Of a stretch of 64,000 nucleotides of DNA, positions 34,880-46,428 are shown piece after piece (within the stretch, counting starts at the first letter, position 1; each line of letters opens with the position of its first letter). Under the pieces are notes generated by a model, which saw only the letters and a list, made by a program, of their open reading frames with translations, did no database searches and was not told where the DNA came from. Position numbers and translations under genes: made by a program. The DNA is taken from contig CAJSYZ010000007.1 in the NCBI GenBank assembly GCA_910574455.1, positions 5,699,974 to 5,763,973 of the forward strand. Reading direction: 5' to 3'. This DNA comes from Trichaptum fuscoviolaceum (taxonomy: Eukaryota > Basidiomycota > Agaricomycetes > Hymenochaetales > Trichaptaceae).

Positions 34880-36099
34880 TGGCCCGAAAACTTTCATTGT
34901 CATCTTAAGTATAACGCAAGTCTTGAAGGAATTTTGCAGTCGTACGATGTTGCCGAGATTAGGAGGAAATAGCAAGTTGAAGAGAGGAAACAGGTTGAAT
35001 CGAGTCTCGGTGACAACTTGAAGATTGTTACTTTCAGTCTCCGATAAAAAGACATTGCTGACGTCATCTTTTCGACTTACGCTTGAAGTTGCACGATCAC
35101 TGCTTGACGTCCTTTCTCCTTTGCTTTCCGGCTGCCAGTGGTTATGACATGGTCAATCGCAGTGCTCGAAATTTCTCATTGTCCGTCTTATGTTTGATGG
35201 ATGCGTTCCCCTATCGCTTCTGCGAGATGAGTTTTGCCATTTTTTACCAACAAGCAACGTGATCTAGGTGCCACCCGTCTCTTAATAAATCAACACCGAA
35301 ATGTAAGTTTCTGTGATTTCTCGAGCTTTGCAGCTGATAACCATTGGTAGATAAAAGGCGCTGGGCTTCCTGCCACTGTCGCAAGTACACTAGTGTCTCG
35401 GCTACTTCCTGAACAGTCTAGCGCGGTCTTATCCAACACTGGCAATGAGCGCCTACTCTCTCGCAAGATGTTTCTACCTACAAGTAGTGTTGCATCCTAC
35501 TATAGGTTATCGTTCTCATAATTACAGAAATGCTGAAACCATCGGGGGGCTCGACGACTTTGACAGGTGTCGCCTTGTCGAACAGATGGTGTTACCGAGT
35601 TCTGGTCTAGTCTATGCCGAGGCACGCATGCACAGCTGTATTTGGAGCTGTGTTTCTCTTGCAGGCGCCAGTCCTTACTGACAGTGGCGTGGCTGGAGAA
35701 CCTGGAACTTGGCCTTTGACTTCCTTTGCCAAAGCGCTTCAGCTTTCCGATCGTGTACCGACTGCAACTCAATTAACCGCCATGTACCGAAGCCGAGCAT
35801 CAGAACAGGCACAAGGAAGCCCGGCTGTGCGATCCTGTGTCCTCTGTACACTTGCACCGAGATCCAAACCTATCTTTGAACACATTGCTGTGCTTTCTAA
35901 TGAAGACGTTTGATCGCATATGCTCGATTTTCGGAAATGGAACTCGGCTGCGCACAGCTTTGAATGCCAGGTGCATCGTGCTTTCTGATAACACTGCCTT
36001 TAGAAAGCTTAAATACGATGGAGCCCCCCCTCTCGAACAGTTTGTCCTTCATATATCTCCGCCTGCACGTCCTTCGATATTATCTCTCTCTCTACCATT
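34880..36099. other. Divergent intergenic region between F2-A and F1-4
   Basis: No gene supported. The region is nearly the same as 54920-55142 plus 58956-59878 in block B, where a 3.8-kb insertion splits it. It carries GCTGCCAGTGG near 35130 and the F1-4 promoter at its right end. Short frames such as 35445-35913 are not kept open in block B. Confidence 0.5.
36008..36099 (+). promoter_or_regulatory. Core promoter of F1-4
   Basis: CTTAAATAC at 36008-36016, a run of seven C at 36024-36030 and a TCTCTCTCTC tract at about 36081-36092 just before the ATG at 36100. The same three elements precede F1-5 (CTTAAATAC at 59800-59808), so the promoter was duplicated with the gene. Confidence 0.5.
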
Positions 36100-38485
36100 A
36101 TGTCTAAAGCAATCAAGCGAGCCATCGCGAAGCACAAGGAGAAGAAGGCCCGCCGCGATCTCGAAAAGGATAGCAGGTATATCGTCGACGATATCGATCG
36201 CATTTCGTCCGCTTTCAAACAATACGGAATCTTCGGAAGCAAATGCAATGGGCCTGATGAGGACGCGACCGAAGATGATGCGAGCTCTGTGAGCTCATTT
36301 TCAACGACGGCAACGACAGACGACAATCCCGGGGCTGGATATACGATAGACAAGTACTTCTATCAACCTGTCGGAAGAAGAATCGAAAAAATTGCATTCC
36401 GAATTGCAATGCCGCTTCTTTCGCCACTCAGAATCTTTCAGTACATCGAGGAGCACCATTTTAAAGGAGAGCTCTCCTACACTTTTCCACTCCAACGACC
36501 TTCATCTGCCAATTTGAAGACAGTGTACTTAGCTGGACTGGACTCTCTAGTTCATCAGACACGGTGAGTGTGTCAAATACTCTTTAGGAAAGTTATATAT
36601 AAAGGCTTTCCAGCTCAAATTCACTCATGCGGTCTTCAGCGGCTCTTTCGGCACTTATTCGCTTATGTCCTACGGAAGATAATATAACTTACTTCTTCAA
36701 CCGTGTTCACAAACATTTAGGCCATCCTAACTTGGCTCTATTGTCGATTGATAAGGATACACAGGAAAAGAAGTGCTATCTCTTCTTGATGACACTTAAT
36801 CGCACACTTCGTGGTCTTAATGAGCTTGGGTATAACAGCAAATACTATACTCAGATCAGTCACTCATACCTAAAAGAGACGTTGCTGAAGCTTGTGAACT
36901 CTTGGCGGTAAGTTTCCTATATAAATTTTACACCAGTTTCTCACTGAGCTCTACAGTTTTCCGAACAAGGATGCCTTTGCTATTATGTCTGAAGCATCTC
37001 TTCACTTCGTGCAAGCTTTCAAAGGATTACACCTCTCAATACTTTTGGAGCACTCAGAAGACATCGAACTAGTGTATTTCTTCCTCATTTTCATTGTCCG
37101 CTTCATTCCGTTCATATATAACAATTCTACTCGGCCTACATGTGGAAAACAGACACAGCAACTTTACCATATGCTGCTCTTGACATTCTTGCGCTGGCTT
37201 GATTCGTGTTTGTCTGATGTTAGGCGCAAGTTACCATATGAAATGACCTACAGGACTACACAACATATATTGCAAGCTAAACTTGCGATAGCCAGTTTGC
37301 TCTTGCAGTACGTGGAGGTGCAATTTATTTTCTGGCTCTGATATTCACCTCAATATAGTGACCCCATGTTTGCAACTCTGCTCCCTGTATCAACGAATGA
37401 CCTGCGTTCAATTGCAATAATTCCCGAGGTAGCACTACCTAGGAATCGACGACACCGCGGAGAACCTTTGACCATCACAGAAACATTCATCAGGGCTTCC
37501 AGATCTAGAAATCAACGCCTCTTGACGTCTCTTGATGAACTCGAGCGTGAGATTCGGGACAGCAAGTCCAGACCAATTCCCGAAGGCAAGTGAGCAAGTT
37601 GAATTATGTCTTCTTAACCTGAACAAACAATCTCGCATCTTAGGGAGCAAGATGTCCCTTGATAAACTTAAATATACGCACAGTCAAGCGCGTTGTGTGA
37701 ATGTGTTCCAAAGCGAGGCAACGCAAGAGTTTTTGAGAGCGAGAAAGGATGATAATCCGAAAGACTGGAGGGAATACAAGCGACGCTGCCAAGCACGACA
37801 TGAATGGGGGATATATCTCTGTTCGAACTATGATTGGGACGGGGACACAACGAGATGCCTGAAACGTCTCTTCGAGCTTCCGGAGGAAGCAATAGCACCA
37901 CCTGTGCCCATCGCCGCTGTATCTCTGGACGGAGGAAACGTAGATACGTGGAACCTTTCTACAGAGATAAGTCTTCCGAAGCAGATGCGGGTTGCATACA
38001 AGTCTCCCACGGGCGAGACAAGGTACAAGACATTCGTCTCTTGTCCATCGTCCGAGGATGTCGTATCTACCGGTGAGCTGGGTCAGGATGCTGAGGTCCA
38101 AGACCAAATATTGACCATCAAGCCAGAGCCTCACGGCAAACGCAAAGAAGCCGATGATAAACCAGGGAATGGGACCTACAGTGCAGAGACCAAATCAGAG
38201 CTCGGAATGAAGCAGGGTGCCGAGAAGCAGAAAGAGGTCCCGTTGATCCCAGAGAAGCCGCACAGCGGAGCAGTCGAAGATGCCCAAGAGGACTTAGAGG
38301 CCGTTGTGGACGAGGGTGGCTGCGATACGCTGCGAGAGCGAGAGACTGAGGATGGAGTGAAAGGTGACGGCGATGGTGACGGTGGCGTCTGCTCCAGCGA
38401 GAACGGTTTCGATGAATTGATGACTAACTTCGAGGCGACTCAGGAGAAATATACCGACCAGATATCTATCTGCTCATTGGATTAG
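36100..38485 (+). CDS. Family F1 copy 4, unrecognised protein (725 aa, five exons)
   Basis: Exons 36100-36563, 36614-36907, 36957-37307, 37359-37589 and 37648-38485 sum to 2178 nt, one open frame. Basic N-terminus (KAIKRAIAKHKEKKARR), acidic DEDATEDDASSVSSFS, YFYQPVGRRIEKIAFRI by residue 110, SSAALSALIRLCP opening exon 2, PNKDAFAIMSEA opening exon 3 followed by the hydrophobic FFLIFIVRFIPFIY and LLLTFLRWLDS, LPRNRRHRGEPL with LTSLDELEREIRDS in exon 4, then HEWGIYL, RVAYKSPTGETRYKTF and an acidic repetitive tail ending DQISICSLD. No catalytic motif known to me. The acceptor of the last exon at 37647 is the one that keeps phase; a nearby upstream AG would give a stop. It is very close to F1-5. 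Confidence 0.78.
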
Positions 38486-39333
38486 GTGCGATATGGAATA
38501 GGATGAAGGACTTTATCATTGACAACTGCACTTCTGGACTGAACGATATGGGCGTCGAATGAGACGCCGGGAATATCTGTTTTGTATTTAAATTAGCGAT
38601 GAGAAATAGGTTTTAAGCTTGCCCGAAAGTGCGTACTGATTTCTGAGAGCGACGTTCGATGAAGGCGTGCTTTTTAGCAAGAATAGTCAAGAAATCGCTA
38701 GATTTGAGGACCACTGAACAAGCTCCCATCCCGAGCACCAACCAGACAACATCACTGTCAGATCCAGAAATTAATGAACAGGTCCCAGTGTAAACTGGAG
38801 TCAAGCATGGGAAAAACCGAGCATGGCTGAGCTGGACTAAGAGCAGCTCGTGGAGACTCGTTTCACCCACTCGGAGGGCAAGAGCCGGGATGCACGAATC
38901 TCAGAAGTGTTTGGATTGATCTTCGAGGGCCAGGGAAGACTAACACGCTTCTCGGCATCGAGCGCTGTGAGGATTGATCGAGTATGCACGGGACGGCGTC
39001 CTCGGTTCCTTGTCACCCGAGTTGCAGCTGGAATACTGAACGCCGAGCACACGCAAACCGAATGATCGCATCTGCGGGAGCACTAGCCAGACGTTTGACG
39101 ACCCAATGCCCAGTCTGTAAAAGACTGAAGGTTTTGACGCACCTACGCAAACGATGAGAGACATCCGTGATGCTGCTCACGCATGTCACAATTCCGTAAA
39201 GAACCCTATCCATTCAGCACAACGATGGCATTGATGAGATAGAAACAAATATTTATCCACGTACTAATACAAACTTCAGTGAAATCAATTCCGAATTATT
39301 CGGAAACCAGGTCCTACATCCCTTCACCGGGAC
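38486..39333. other. Spacer between convergent F1-4 and F2-4
   Basis: Cassette spacer again (38790-38900 matches the equivalents near 14.9, 20.3, 33.4 and 53.4 kb). No gene supported. Confidence 0.45.
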
Positions 39334-40330
39334 TTAGATCGATTCTCCAACTCCACCTTCACTTCCACCACCGTCTCCGTTTAACCTGATACCTCCAACA
39401 CTAATGTACTCGCCCTCCAAACCCGAGCTTCCCATGAGGCAGATCTGAATCTCGTCAACATTATACACGCCCAGGTCTATTCGATGCCCGTGCTCTTTTC
39501 GAGCCGTGCGTGGGGTTGGCCTTTGGACTGGTTGGCGGGCACGGGTCGATCGTATGATGCCCGTGGACGAAAGGGGTGGCACGAAGGTGGGATCGAAGCT
39601 TGAAGCTTGATCTTCGTTTGCATCCGTGTGGAACGGAGATGTCCCTGAAAGCACTTGAGGCTAAGATGGCTTCAAAGTCGAACGGCACGCGCCTTCCGTC
39701 CCGTGCACGTGGCCTGCGGTAAACTGTGTTGATGAGTAGTGAAGCTTCAGCGGCCTGTGCTCGTATTCTATGAGGCCAGCTTGGATGAAGGAGGCGTTGA
39801 TGAGCTCTGAGATGGATTAAGGTGGAAAGTCAGGATCGAGATTTTGTGATATCGAGAGGAAAAGGAAGGATAAAAAATCAGAATAGCGACCGCTACTGAG
39901 CAAAATCAGACACGCACCGCAAACTGCTCTAAGCTTCATATTTTCTTCGCTCTCAACCGGACCAATGAACATGACATGCGCGTTTATCACCCCGCCGCGG
40001 TGTGGCAGCAATATATCGAGCACAACAAGCGGGATGCGGAGGGGCTGGCCATCCATGATTGCGAGGATGCTAGGCCGGAGGGACGTGAGGAGGACGGCGT
40101 CCCCACCGTCGCAGCAGCGGAAGTCGCTGGTGAACTTTCATGCGAGTGCAGTCTTCAACAAAAGAGATGTAGTTAAAACTCGTACAGTGTGTTAGCCGTG
40201 GTCTTCCGCACACACGCCCGCCAGAGCCAATCCCACCTTTCCCTCTCCCCTCTCCCAAGACCTCTTTCAACGTCTCCTCCCCTCGCCCTATTGTGCTGGC
40301 TGGTCCTCGGACCTCGGCTAGAACCACGTC
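39334..40330 (-). pseudogene. F2 copy 4: first HxT motif deleted
   Basis: Minus strand. The first exon is the best preserved of the family: it reads openly from near 40300 (EETLKEVLGEGRGKGG) to GRPRLTH before the GTAC donor at about 40195. Exon 2 goes straight into LTSLRPSILAIMDG, so the part that holds GLDES...HLTLG in other copies is missing. The last part has KRVPFDFEA with DRK-type surroundings, a frame change near 39640, then EHGHRIDLGVYNVDEIQ and CLMGSS. Without the first catalytic His it cannot be a working 2H enzyme. Confidence 0.65.
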
Positions 40331-40359
40331 CTACCGCGTTGCCTCCGACTGTCCTGGTC

Positions 40360-40768
40360 CCACGGTAGACGGATGACTCAAACGCTTGCATTAAAGTCCG
40401 AAGTCCAACGCGAGTTTTGAAATTATCTTGAACTATAAACAATGATGAACGAAGTGACGAGAGATAGTAAGTTGAAGGCGAAGGAATTGGTTGGATGATG
40501 TGGATGATCTGAGTTGATTGACAACTTCGACTCCGAGTCAGGCTTTCAAACTCCGAACTGAAGCTCTCATCCTCCTTTGCGTCAACCAAGCTGTCATCAC
40601 ACGTCCTATCCACAACTTTGTTCAAAATTTGTTGACAATGAGCAAAAGTGTTGGCGATGTGTAAGTGTGCTAACCGGTGCTGGCGTCTCCGAGTGAGATA
40701 ATCACTGCCAGTGGCATGTTTGGTCGTGTTTGGTGCCAGTGCCGACTTCGCTCGGGCGGACATCATAC
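40360..40768 (+). pseudogene. 5' flank and start codon remnant of an F1 copy
   Basis: 40360-40640 aligns with 23080-23350, the upstream region of F1-3, and ends with ATGAGCAAAAG at 40638, the position of the F1 start codon. The coding part is gone. A CACTGGCA/TGCCAGTG group follows at 40700-40745, and then the transposon end at 40769. Confidence 0.45.
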
Positions 40769-41019
40769 CATCCTCCTTCCCAGGGTCCCTATGACCTCCA
40801 CGCCACATGTAATTACTATATTAAGAAATGAACAAACAACCCAAACTTTGAAACTTGGAATTTTAACGAGGTCATAGGGACCCTGGCAGAAATGTATTCG
40901 TAAGCAGCGTCGGTCACCGCAGGGGATCCGCGTGATGGCGCGCGGCGTGAGAAAACGTTAAAAAAAAATATTTGGTAACTGTACATACGGCACGTACGTT
41001 AACGTCGACCAGCTTCGAT
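40769..41019. repeat. Left terminal inverted repeat (251 bp)
   Basis: Starts CATCCTCCTTCCCAGGG and ends CGACCAGCTTCGAT, one base before the DUF6589 start codon. It contains an inner inverted pair of an 18-bp motif (CCAGGGTCCCTATGACCT) at 40780-40797 and 40869-40886. Confidence 0.95.
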
Positions 41020-41020
41020 C

Positions 41021-43515
41021 ATGGATAACTGGCAAAGCTTCAATGACTGGCAAAAATACAAGACAGTTCTGGACACATTTAAGCACTTAGATCTTTCAAT
41101 AACTGACTTCATAGTCAATCTGATCAAATATGATCAAGAATTTACGTCCGAATACGGCTCTCTAGTCCGTGATGTGTTTGACAATGCCGACTCGATATTT
41201 CTCGCATTTGCGCAACACCGGAGAAGCGCTAGTACTTGCTTGAAGTGGGCTACATCCCTCTCAACCGAGATATACAAGGGCGAAATCAAGAGACTTACAA
41301 ACAAGTCTGCCGGATTTCATTTCAATGCTTCCAATGCAACAGCCCATCAAATATCTGACTTTGCATCTGGAGAACTGGTCTCCAGGATGTCTGTGATGGC
41401 CCCTAATATATGGGACCTCATGCAGAGTCTTCTGTTATCGGAAGGAGGGGCTAATGCAAGGGGGGATGATGAATGGAGGCTCCGAATATTTAATCTGGTC
41501 AGTTTATGTTATATATTTGATATATATCTGTTAACAATACATCATCTTACAGAAGACATCCATGCACATCGCGAGTCTTCTGATAGCGAATAACCAACAT
41601 TGCAATCTCCTTGCATCGATTAACGGAATATTCTTGCATGCTTGCAGTACACCCGAGCGAGTAATCGATGTTGTCTGGCGATTAAATGCAAGCATTTCAG
41701 CATTCTCAATTAACAATGCAATACACTCCTTGGCATCCGAATCCAAAAAGCATCTGCGTACATTTGGCCAATCTCTACTGGTCGGATATACCCTGGAAAC
41801 TTCGATGTCGCATTAAAACATTCAACTGGGACAGTAGACGAGCCTTTTTCGAAATTGGTACATTTAACCTCCGGACTCATTCTCAACCTCGCACACACCA
41901 ATATATCAGATCTTAAACACTCAACCTATCTATGGGAGAGGTCTCGCTACAATGACAGACGCAAATATGCACTTCCAATATATCATCCCGCTCTACTCTT
42001 TACTTTGCGTCCCGAAACCGTGACATCCGGGTCCCTTAATCGAAAGGAGGATTTCTGCCGCTGGAAATTTCCATGGATCTATGCACGCATGGGCCAGAGT
42101 ACTTCCATCAATTCCGAAGCCAGATTCCATCTCCGAGGGGAGTCGACATGATACCCGTGTTTAAAACACAGTCGGCACCCTTGAAATCAATGGACTACCA
42201 GAATTCCACGGTTGATGGCAATATAAATGCCATAATAAATGCAATGCAACAGACAGGTGTCTGGGATATAGAGGAACTCAAGAAATGTCTTAAAGACATC
42301 CCGGAGATGCAGGATGTAGAAGAAGTTGTTATTTTCTTTCACGGGGATCTTGGCACATGGGAGCGCATACAGTCAGGGCAGATCCGTCGATCAATCGAAA
42401 GATCGTCGCGTCGACGTCTGCAATTCATTATATTTATTCCCGGACTGTTTCACGTCAAGATTGCATGTGCCGATGCTATCTGGCGCATTTTTATCTCTCC
42501 AGCAAAACTCCAATCCGACAAATCATCCATGCTTGCATTTATTCGTCTATTCTATCCAAGTCTTACATCGAAGATCTCCTCTAACAAAGCCGGCTTTCAC
42601 ATTATGGATGATTGTATTGTTCGCGTTGGAATTGCAGACCGTTTGGAGTGCTGGCGCACTTATGTGCACAATCGATGGCTGGATTGCGATTCCTTGGACA
42701 AATATGCAGCCCGGGAACCAACTCTTCAAGAAATACTATCGATTTCCAGAGAACTCGCATTAAAATATGCATCCCCAGCTCGCACACTCGAGAATATGCG
42801 ATTTAGCGGTTCCTTAAAACGGGATTATCAGTACGAGAACATGTTGACTCGTATTGACTACATTCTCCTCTATGAAGAGACGGCACACTCAATTCGAAGC
42901 GGAGACGTCGGACGAGTCGAAGTGTGTTTACATTGATGGATTCCGATCTTCAAAGGGACAGGGAAACACAAATATGCAACTAATTTGTTGGAGTTCTTGA
43001 TTGATCTTAACTTTGTGTACCCGGAGAGTCTCAAAAAAGCCGTTCGATCTAATTGGCTTTGCAATCCAACTGGAAAACCAATGGGATTTCGAGGAGTGGA
43101 TTGGCTTTTAGAAATCAATAACTTATATACAAAGGTTATCTATGGAGGCTCCGGTTCTAATTACACTGTTAAACGGATTATTGAGGAATCCATACTCATT
43201 CAACTATATCGTGATTGCAAGAAGGTTGTCGAGGATCAATATGCTCTCAAACCAAAGACGACCCGACACGGTGATCCTGATCTTGTTGCGACATTCGCGG
43301 CTCTATCTCGATTATCCCAGAAACTCAATACCCTGACATATTCAACAGAAGGTCGCTCTGCTGAACATCACATACCCAATTATGTCGGGATCGGAATTGA
43401 AAAATTCGAAAACGAAGCTTCAAAAACCGGCACTAATAGCCTTTCTTTGTTGGTTGATGGCGATGAAGAAGAGGTGACCGAGGATGATGTTGCGGTTGAG
43501 CTCATTGAAGATTAG
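41021..43515 (+). pseudogene. DUF6589 protein of the TIR element
   Basis: The ATG at 41021 follows the TIR immediately. Exon 1 is 41021-41497 and an intron ends at 41552. Family landmarks in order: SINGIFLHACSTPERVIDV, NFDVALKHSTGTVDEPFSKL, HGPEYFHQFR, MDYQNSTVDGN, FFHGDLGTWERIQSGQ, FIPGLFHVKIACADAIWRIF, WIPIFKGTGKHKYATNLLEF, NWLCNPTGKPMGFRGVDWL and the acidic end DEEEVTEDDVAVELIED. DUF6589 has no assigned function. The HGDLGTWERI stretch, with GLFH some way behind, could be part of an RNase H-like fold, but this is inference. Lesions in this copy: frame changes near 41790 and 42070 and an in-frame TGA at 42935. The rest is perfectly readable. Confidence 0.8.
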
Positions 43516-43871
43516 ATATTGTTAGGCGAGTCTGACCATTGGTTGATAAATCTTCTATTTGACGCTTACACTTCAAATGTCAGGCTTTGCACACGACTGG
43601 ATATATGAAAGAGACATTATAATTAATGTATTGTACTTAGCAATAAATAACAATAGATATATACTATGCTCTCAATTGACAGCAGCTTCCGGAGAGCATA
43701 TGCAAGAAAAGAGAACCGCTCAGCCGTTTCAAAGACCATTGTGCACCCATCTACAGCAGCTTCCGGAGAGAATATGCAGGTTCAATAAAACCAAGCTATG
43801 CTGTCTCCCTCTGATGTCGACGTTCTGCTCGAATTTAAGTACACATATCAATCAATAAAAGGAGGTAAAAA
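43516..43871. other. Spacer between the convergent genes of the TIR element
   Basis: AT-rich, presumably 3' ends of both transcripts. A short direct repeat, CAGCAGCTTCCGGAGAG, occurs near 43678 and 43754. No further coding sequence. Confidence 0.5.
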
Positions 43872-46428
43872 TTACGCACTATTATGTCCCTCCTGACCAC
43901 AGAGACTACAGCGCACTCTCTTAGCCACAGGTTGCTGGCTGACCAAAGGTGCAGAGGTGGAGGCTGTGGCCGTCGAACTTTCGGCCGCTGACGCGCCATT
44001 CGCGTGCCGCTGGAGGCTGTCCGAAATCGAAGGGAGTAACAACGGGTTCGCATAAAAAGACGATGGGGGCTACAATAGAAATGAGGTTGGAAAATCTGTA
44101 GACAATCACATATACAAAGGATACTCACAATGGTCGCCGGCGTATATTGCGACAAATTCAGAATGCGCGAGTTTGTCGCCAGGGGCCGCGCAGACGCTGT
44201 CCTGGAAGGGAGAGGGCGCGCTCGACGTGTCCCGCCAGTCGGACGACTAGCTCGAGCTCGAGGGCGAGGGGGGTTGACCTCAAGGATAATCCTGACCACG
44301 TCTGGTCCGAGTTCATCGACCAAGCTCCAGCTCACCTCACGTCGTAAGTCTTCCAACGTCCCTATCTTCCCATAGTGCGCGCAATCCAACAATCTCTCCA
44401 GTAGACCGTCGGAAAGCACAAGAACCGAGCCTACGTCCCTTAGGACGGACTCGCCAAACTTTTCGACCGTGGCCTTTTGTCGCCAGGTATTCAAGGCTCG
44501 CAGAGGGCCATGTCGCGCTCGTCCTTCGCGTAGCGCTTGAGAGCGCTCTTTGCGGGCTTCGGGGGGGCGGGTGGGGGCGGCTCACGAGCAAAAAAAAGGT
44601 CGTCAAAGACCTGTGGATTACACAGGTCGCAGCAGGGGTCCGGGGCCTGGGGCGAGCAACGTGGGCAGCCTGAGGGAATTGTATCATCGCAAAGGAGATG
44701 ATTGCTATCTTTATGTTGATTAAGTAATGATTAGCGCTTGATCGAAAACCGTAAATTCCTAACTACGTACGCAGTTTGCCATTTTCGAAGGTTATATCTT
44801 CTGGTGTCCTTCGACAATCAAGCTCCCTGTCTTCTGCATTAACTATATCTTCGATTGCTGGCTCTATGACACCGGTGGGCTTCGAATTTGCTGAACTTGT
44901 AGTCGATATTGCCTGACTTGTGTGGAAGAATTCAGCATACACGGCATTCCTGTCTTCTTTGATCTCATCAAGGGTCCGCACCCGGCTTGATGCATCAGTC
45001 GGCTGCATTTGGTTGTCAAGGCCTTGGGAAGGCACACCATTATTCGAGGGAATTTGGCTGGGGCTACAAGGATGTTGCTCTGGACCTTCTGGGCCATCTG
45101 GGCCGTGAAGTGTACGCTTGCGGGTAGTCGACTGTCTTCGATAGTTGAAGTACTTCGGTTCGACAAATAAAACAAATGTTGCCCTTAATGATAGACTGCG
45201 GGCAGCTCGGCCCAAGCGTTGCATGAACGAACACATAGTAAGCCGTTCAACCTTCCATTGTCCCACAAATATAAAATCCGCAATATCCATTCCCTGTTCG
45301 GCGGATCAACCAGTACATTCCTGAAATATATGAAATGGTTTACTTACCATACCAAGGGTATCTGTTGCACAGAGACCTATTATAAGACCTGCTTTCAGAG
45401 CTTCTAGCTCCTCCACACGGAATTCTGCCGACATGTCTGAGTGATGCCATTTAATTTTGTCCCGGTTATGAGCCGCAAGTCGAGATCGAAGCCTCAAGCC
45501 GGCTTTAACGCAGTCACTGATGCTGTCAAATAGGATAAGAAACTTAGGAGGGGGGCTTCCACCCGCCGCCCAAGCATCTACTAAAATATCCAAGTCCGCA
45601 AAGGAGGCCAAGGGGTGCTGCATCTCCCGGACGACTATTGCTACATTCGGCCGGTCATTGCTTCGGTGCATAACAAACAACTGATCCCGGGTGATGTGCA
45701 AGATACCGAGTACGTCATCCAGAACGAATCGAGGGAGGGTAGCAGATGTGATGTGAAAATTAACACCAGGAAGTACGGAGTGCATCCGGCTGATCTCCTT
45801 GTATTCCGGGCGGAAGGAACCCCATTGAGCAACACAATGAGCCTCATCGATAACAAGGCCTATTATTCTGGACGTAAACTCCGGCTTCTGAAATAGCCTT
45901 GCGAAGCCCGGAACAGTATTATCTGACTTCATTAGAAGTTCCGGGTTTGTTACAATAACCCGAACCCTTCCTTTTTCTATTTCCTACACATCCATTAATC
46001 CAGAGATAGACTTAATTTAGATAGGATGTACATACCTCGAAATTAGCAGGTGTAGCCGTTTCAGCGGTTATCATTATTGAATTTATTCCAACCAGTCCCA
46101 GCTGGTCGACATTCTGCTTTGCCAATAAATTAAGAGGAACAACAATTATTGTTATACCGTCGTCCGTAAGAAGGATCGGTATCCAAAATGTGAGTGTTTT
46201 ACCAGAGCCTGTTCGTGCAATAGACAACACATGCTTATCTCCCTTGAGAACGGCAAGTGCAACTTTTACTTGCCACAGACACGGCCTCACATCGCGGCCG
46301 AATACCTCTTGCGTGCGTCTCCGAGCCAGCTTCACCCACGGGGAATGTGAGTCAAGCCGATCGATGTCCACGGACCGCAACCCCCGTTTGATAACGGCAT
46401 AGTTGCGGCCACTGCTCATGTGCGACAT
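43872..46428 (-). CDS. RecQ-type DNA helicase of the TIR element (about 763 aa)
   Basis: Exons 46428-46036, 45983-45348, 45293-44771, 44669-44129 and 44069-43872. Motifs: ARTGSGKT (Walker A), DEAHC preceded by GLVI (motif II), TSATLP (III), CATDTLGM joined by splicing to GMDIADF (V), and QRLGRAAR (VI). This is a complete superfamily 2 RecQ-type core. Behind it come a linker, a cysteine cluster (CPRC then CCDLC) and a final CSLCGQEGH that looks like a zinc knuckle without its last Cys. The start codon overlaps the TIR edge. The only lesion is in exon 4, where one base is missing, most likely in the run of seven C (plus-strand G) at about 44562-44568; correcting it would join the cysteine cluster to KERSQALREGRARHG. 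It would unwind DNA, here presumably the element's own. Confidence 0.85.

Noticed and set aside
40173..40808. 211-aa minus-strand frame as a gene
   Set aside because: Runs antisense through the F1 5' flank and out of frame over F2-4 exon 1, and is cut by the transposon end.
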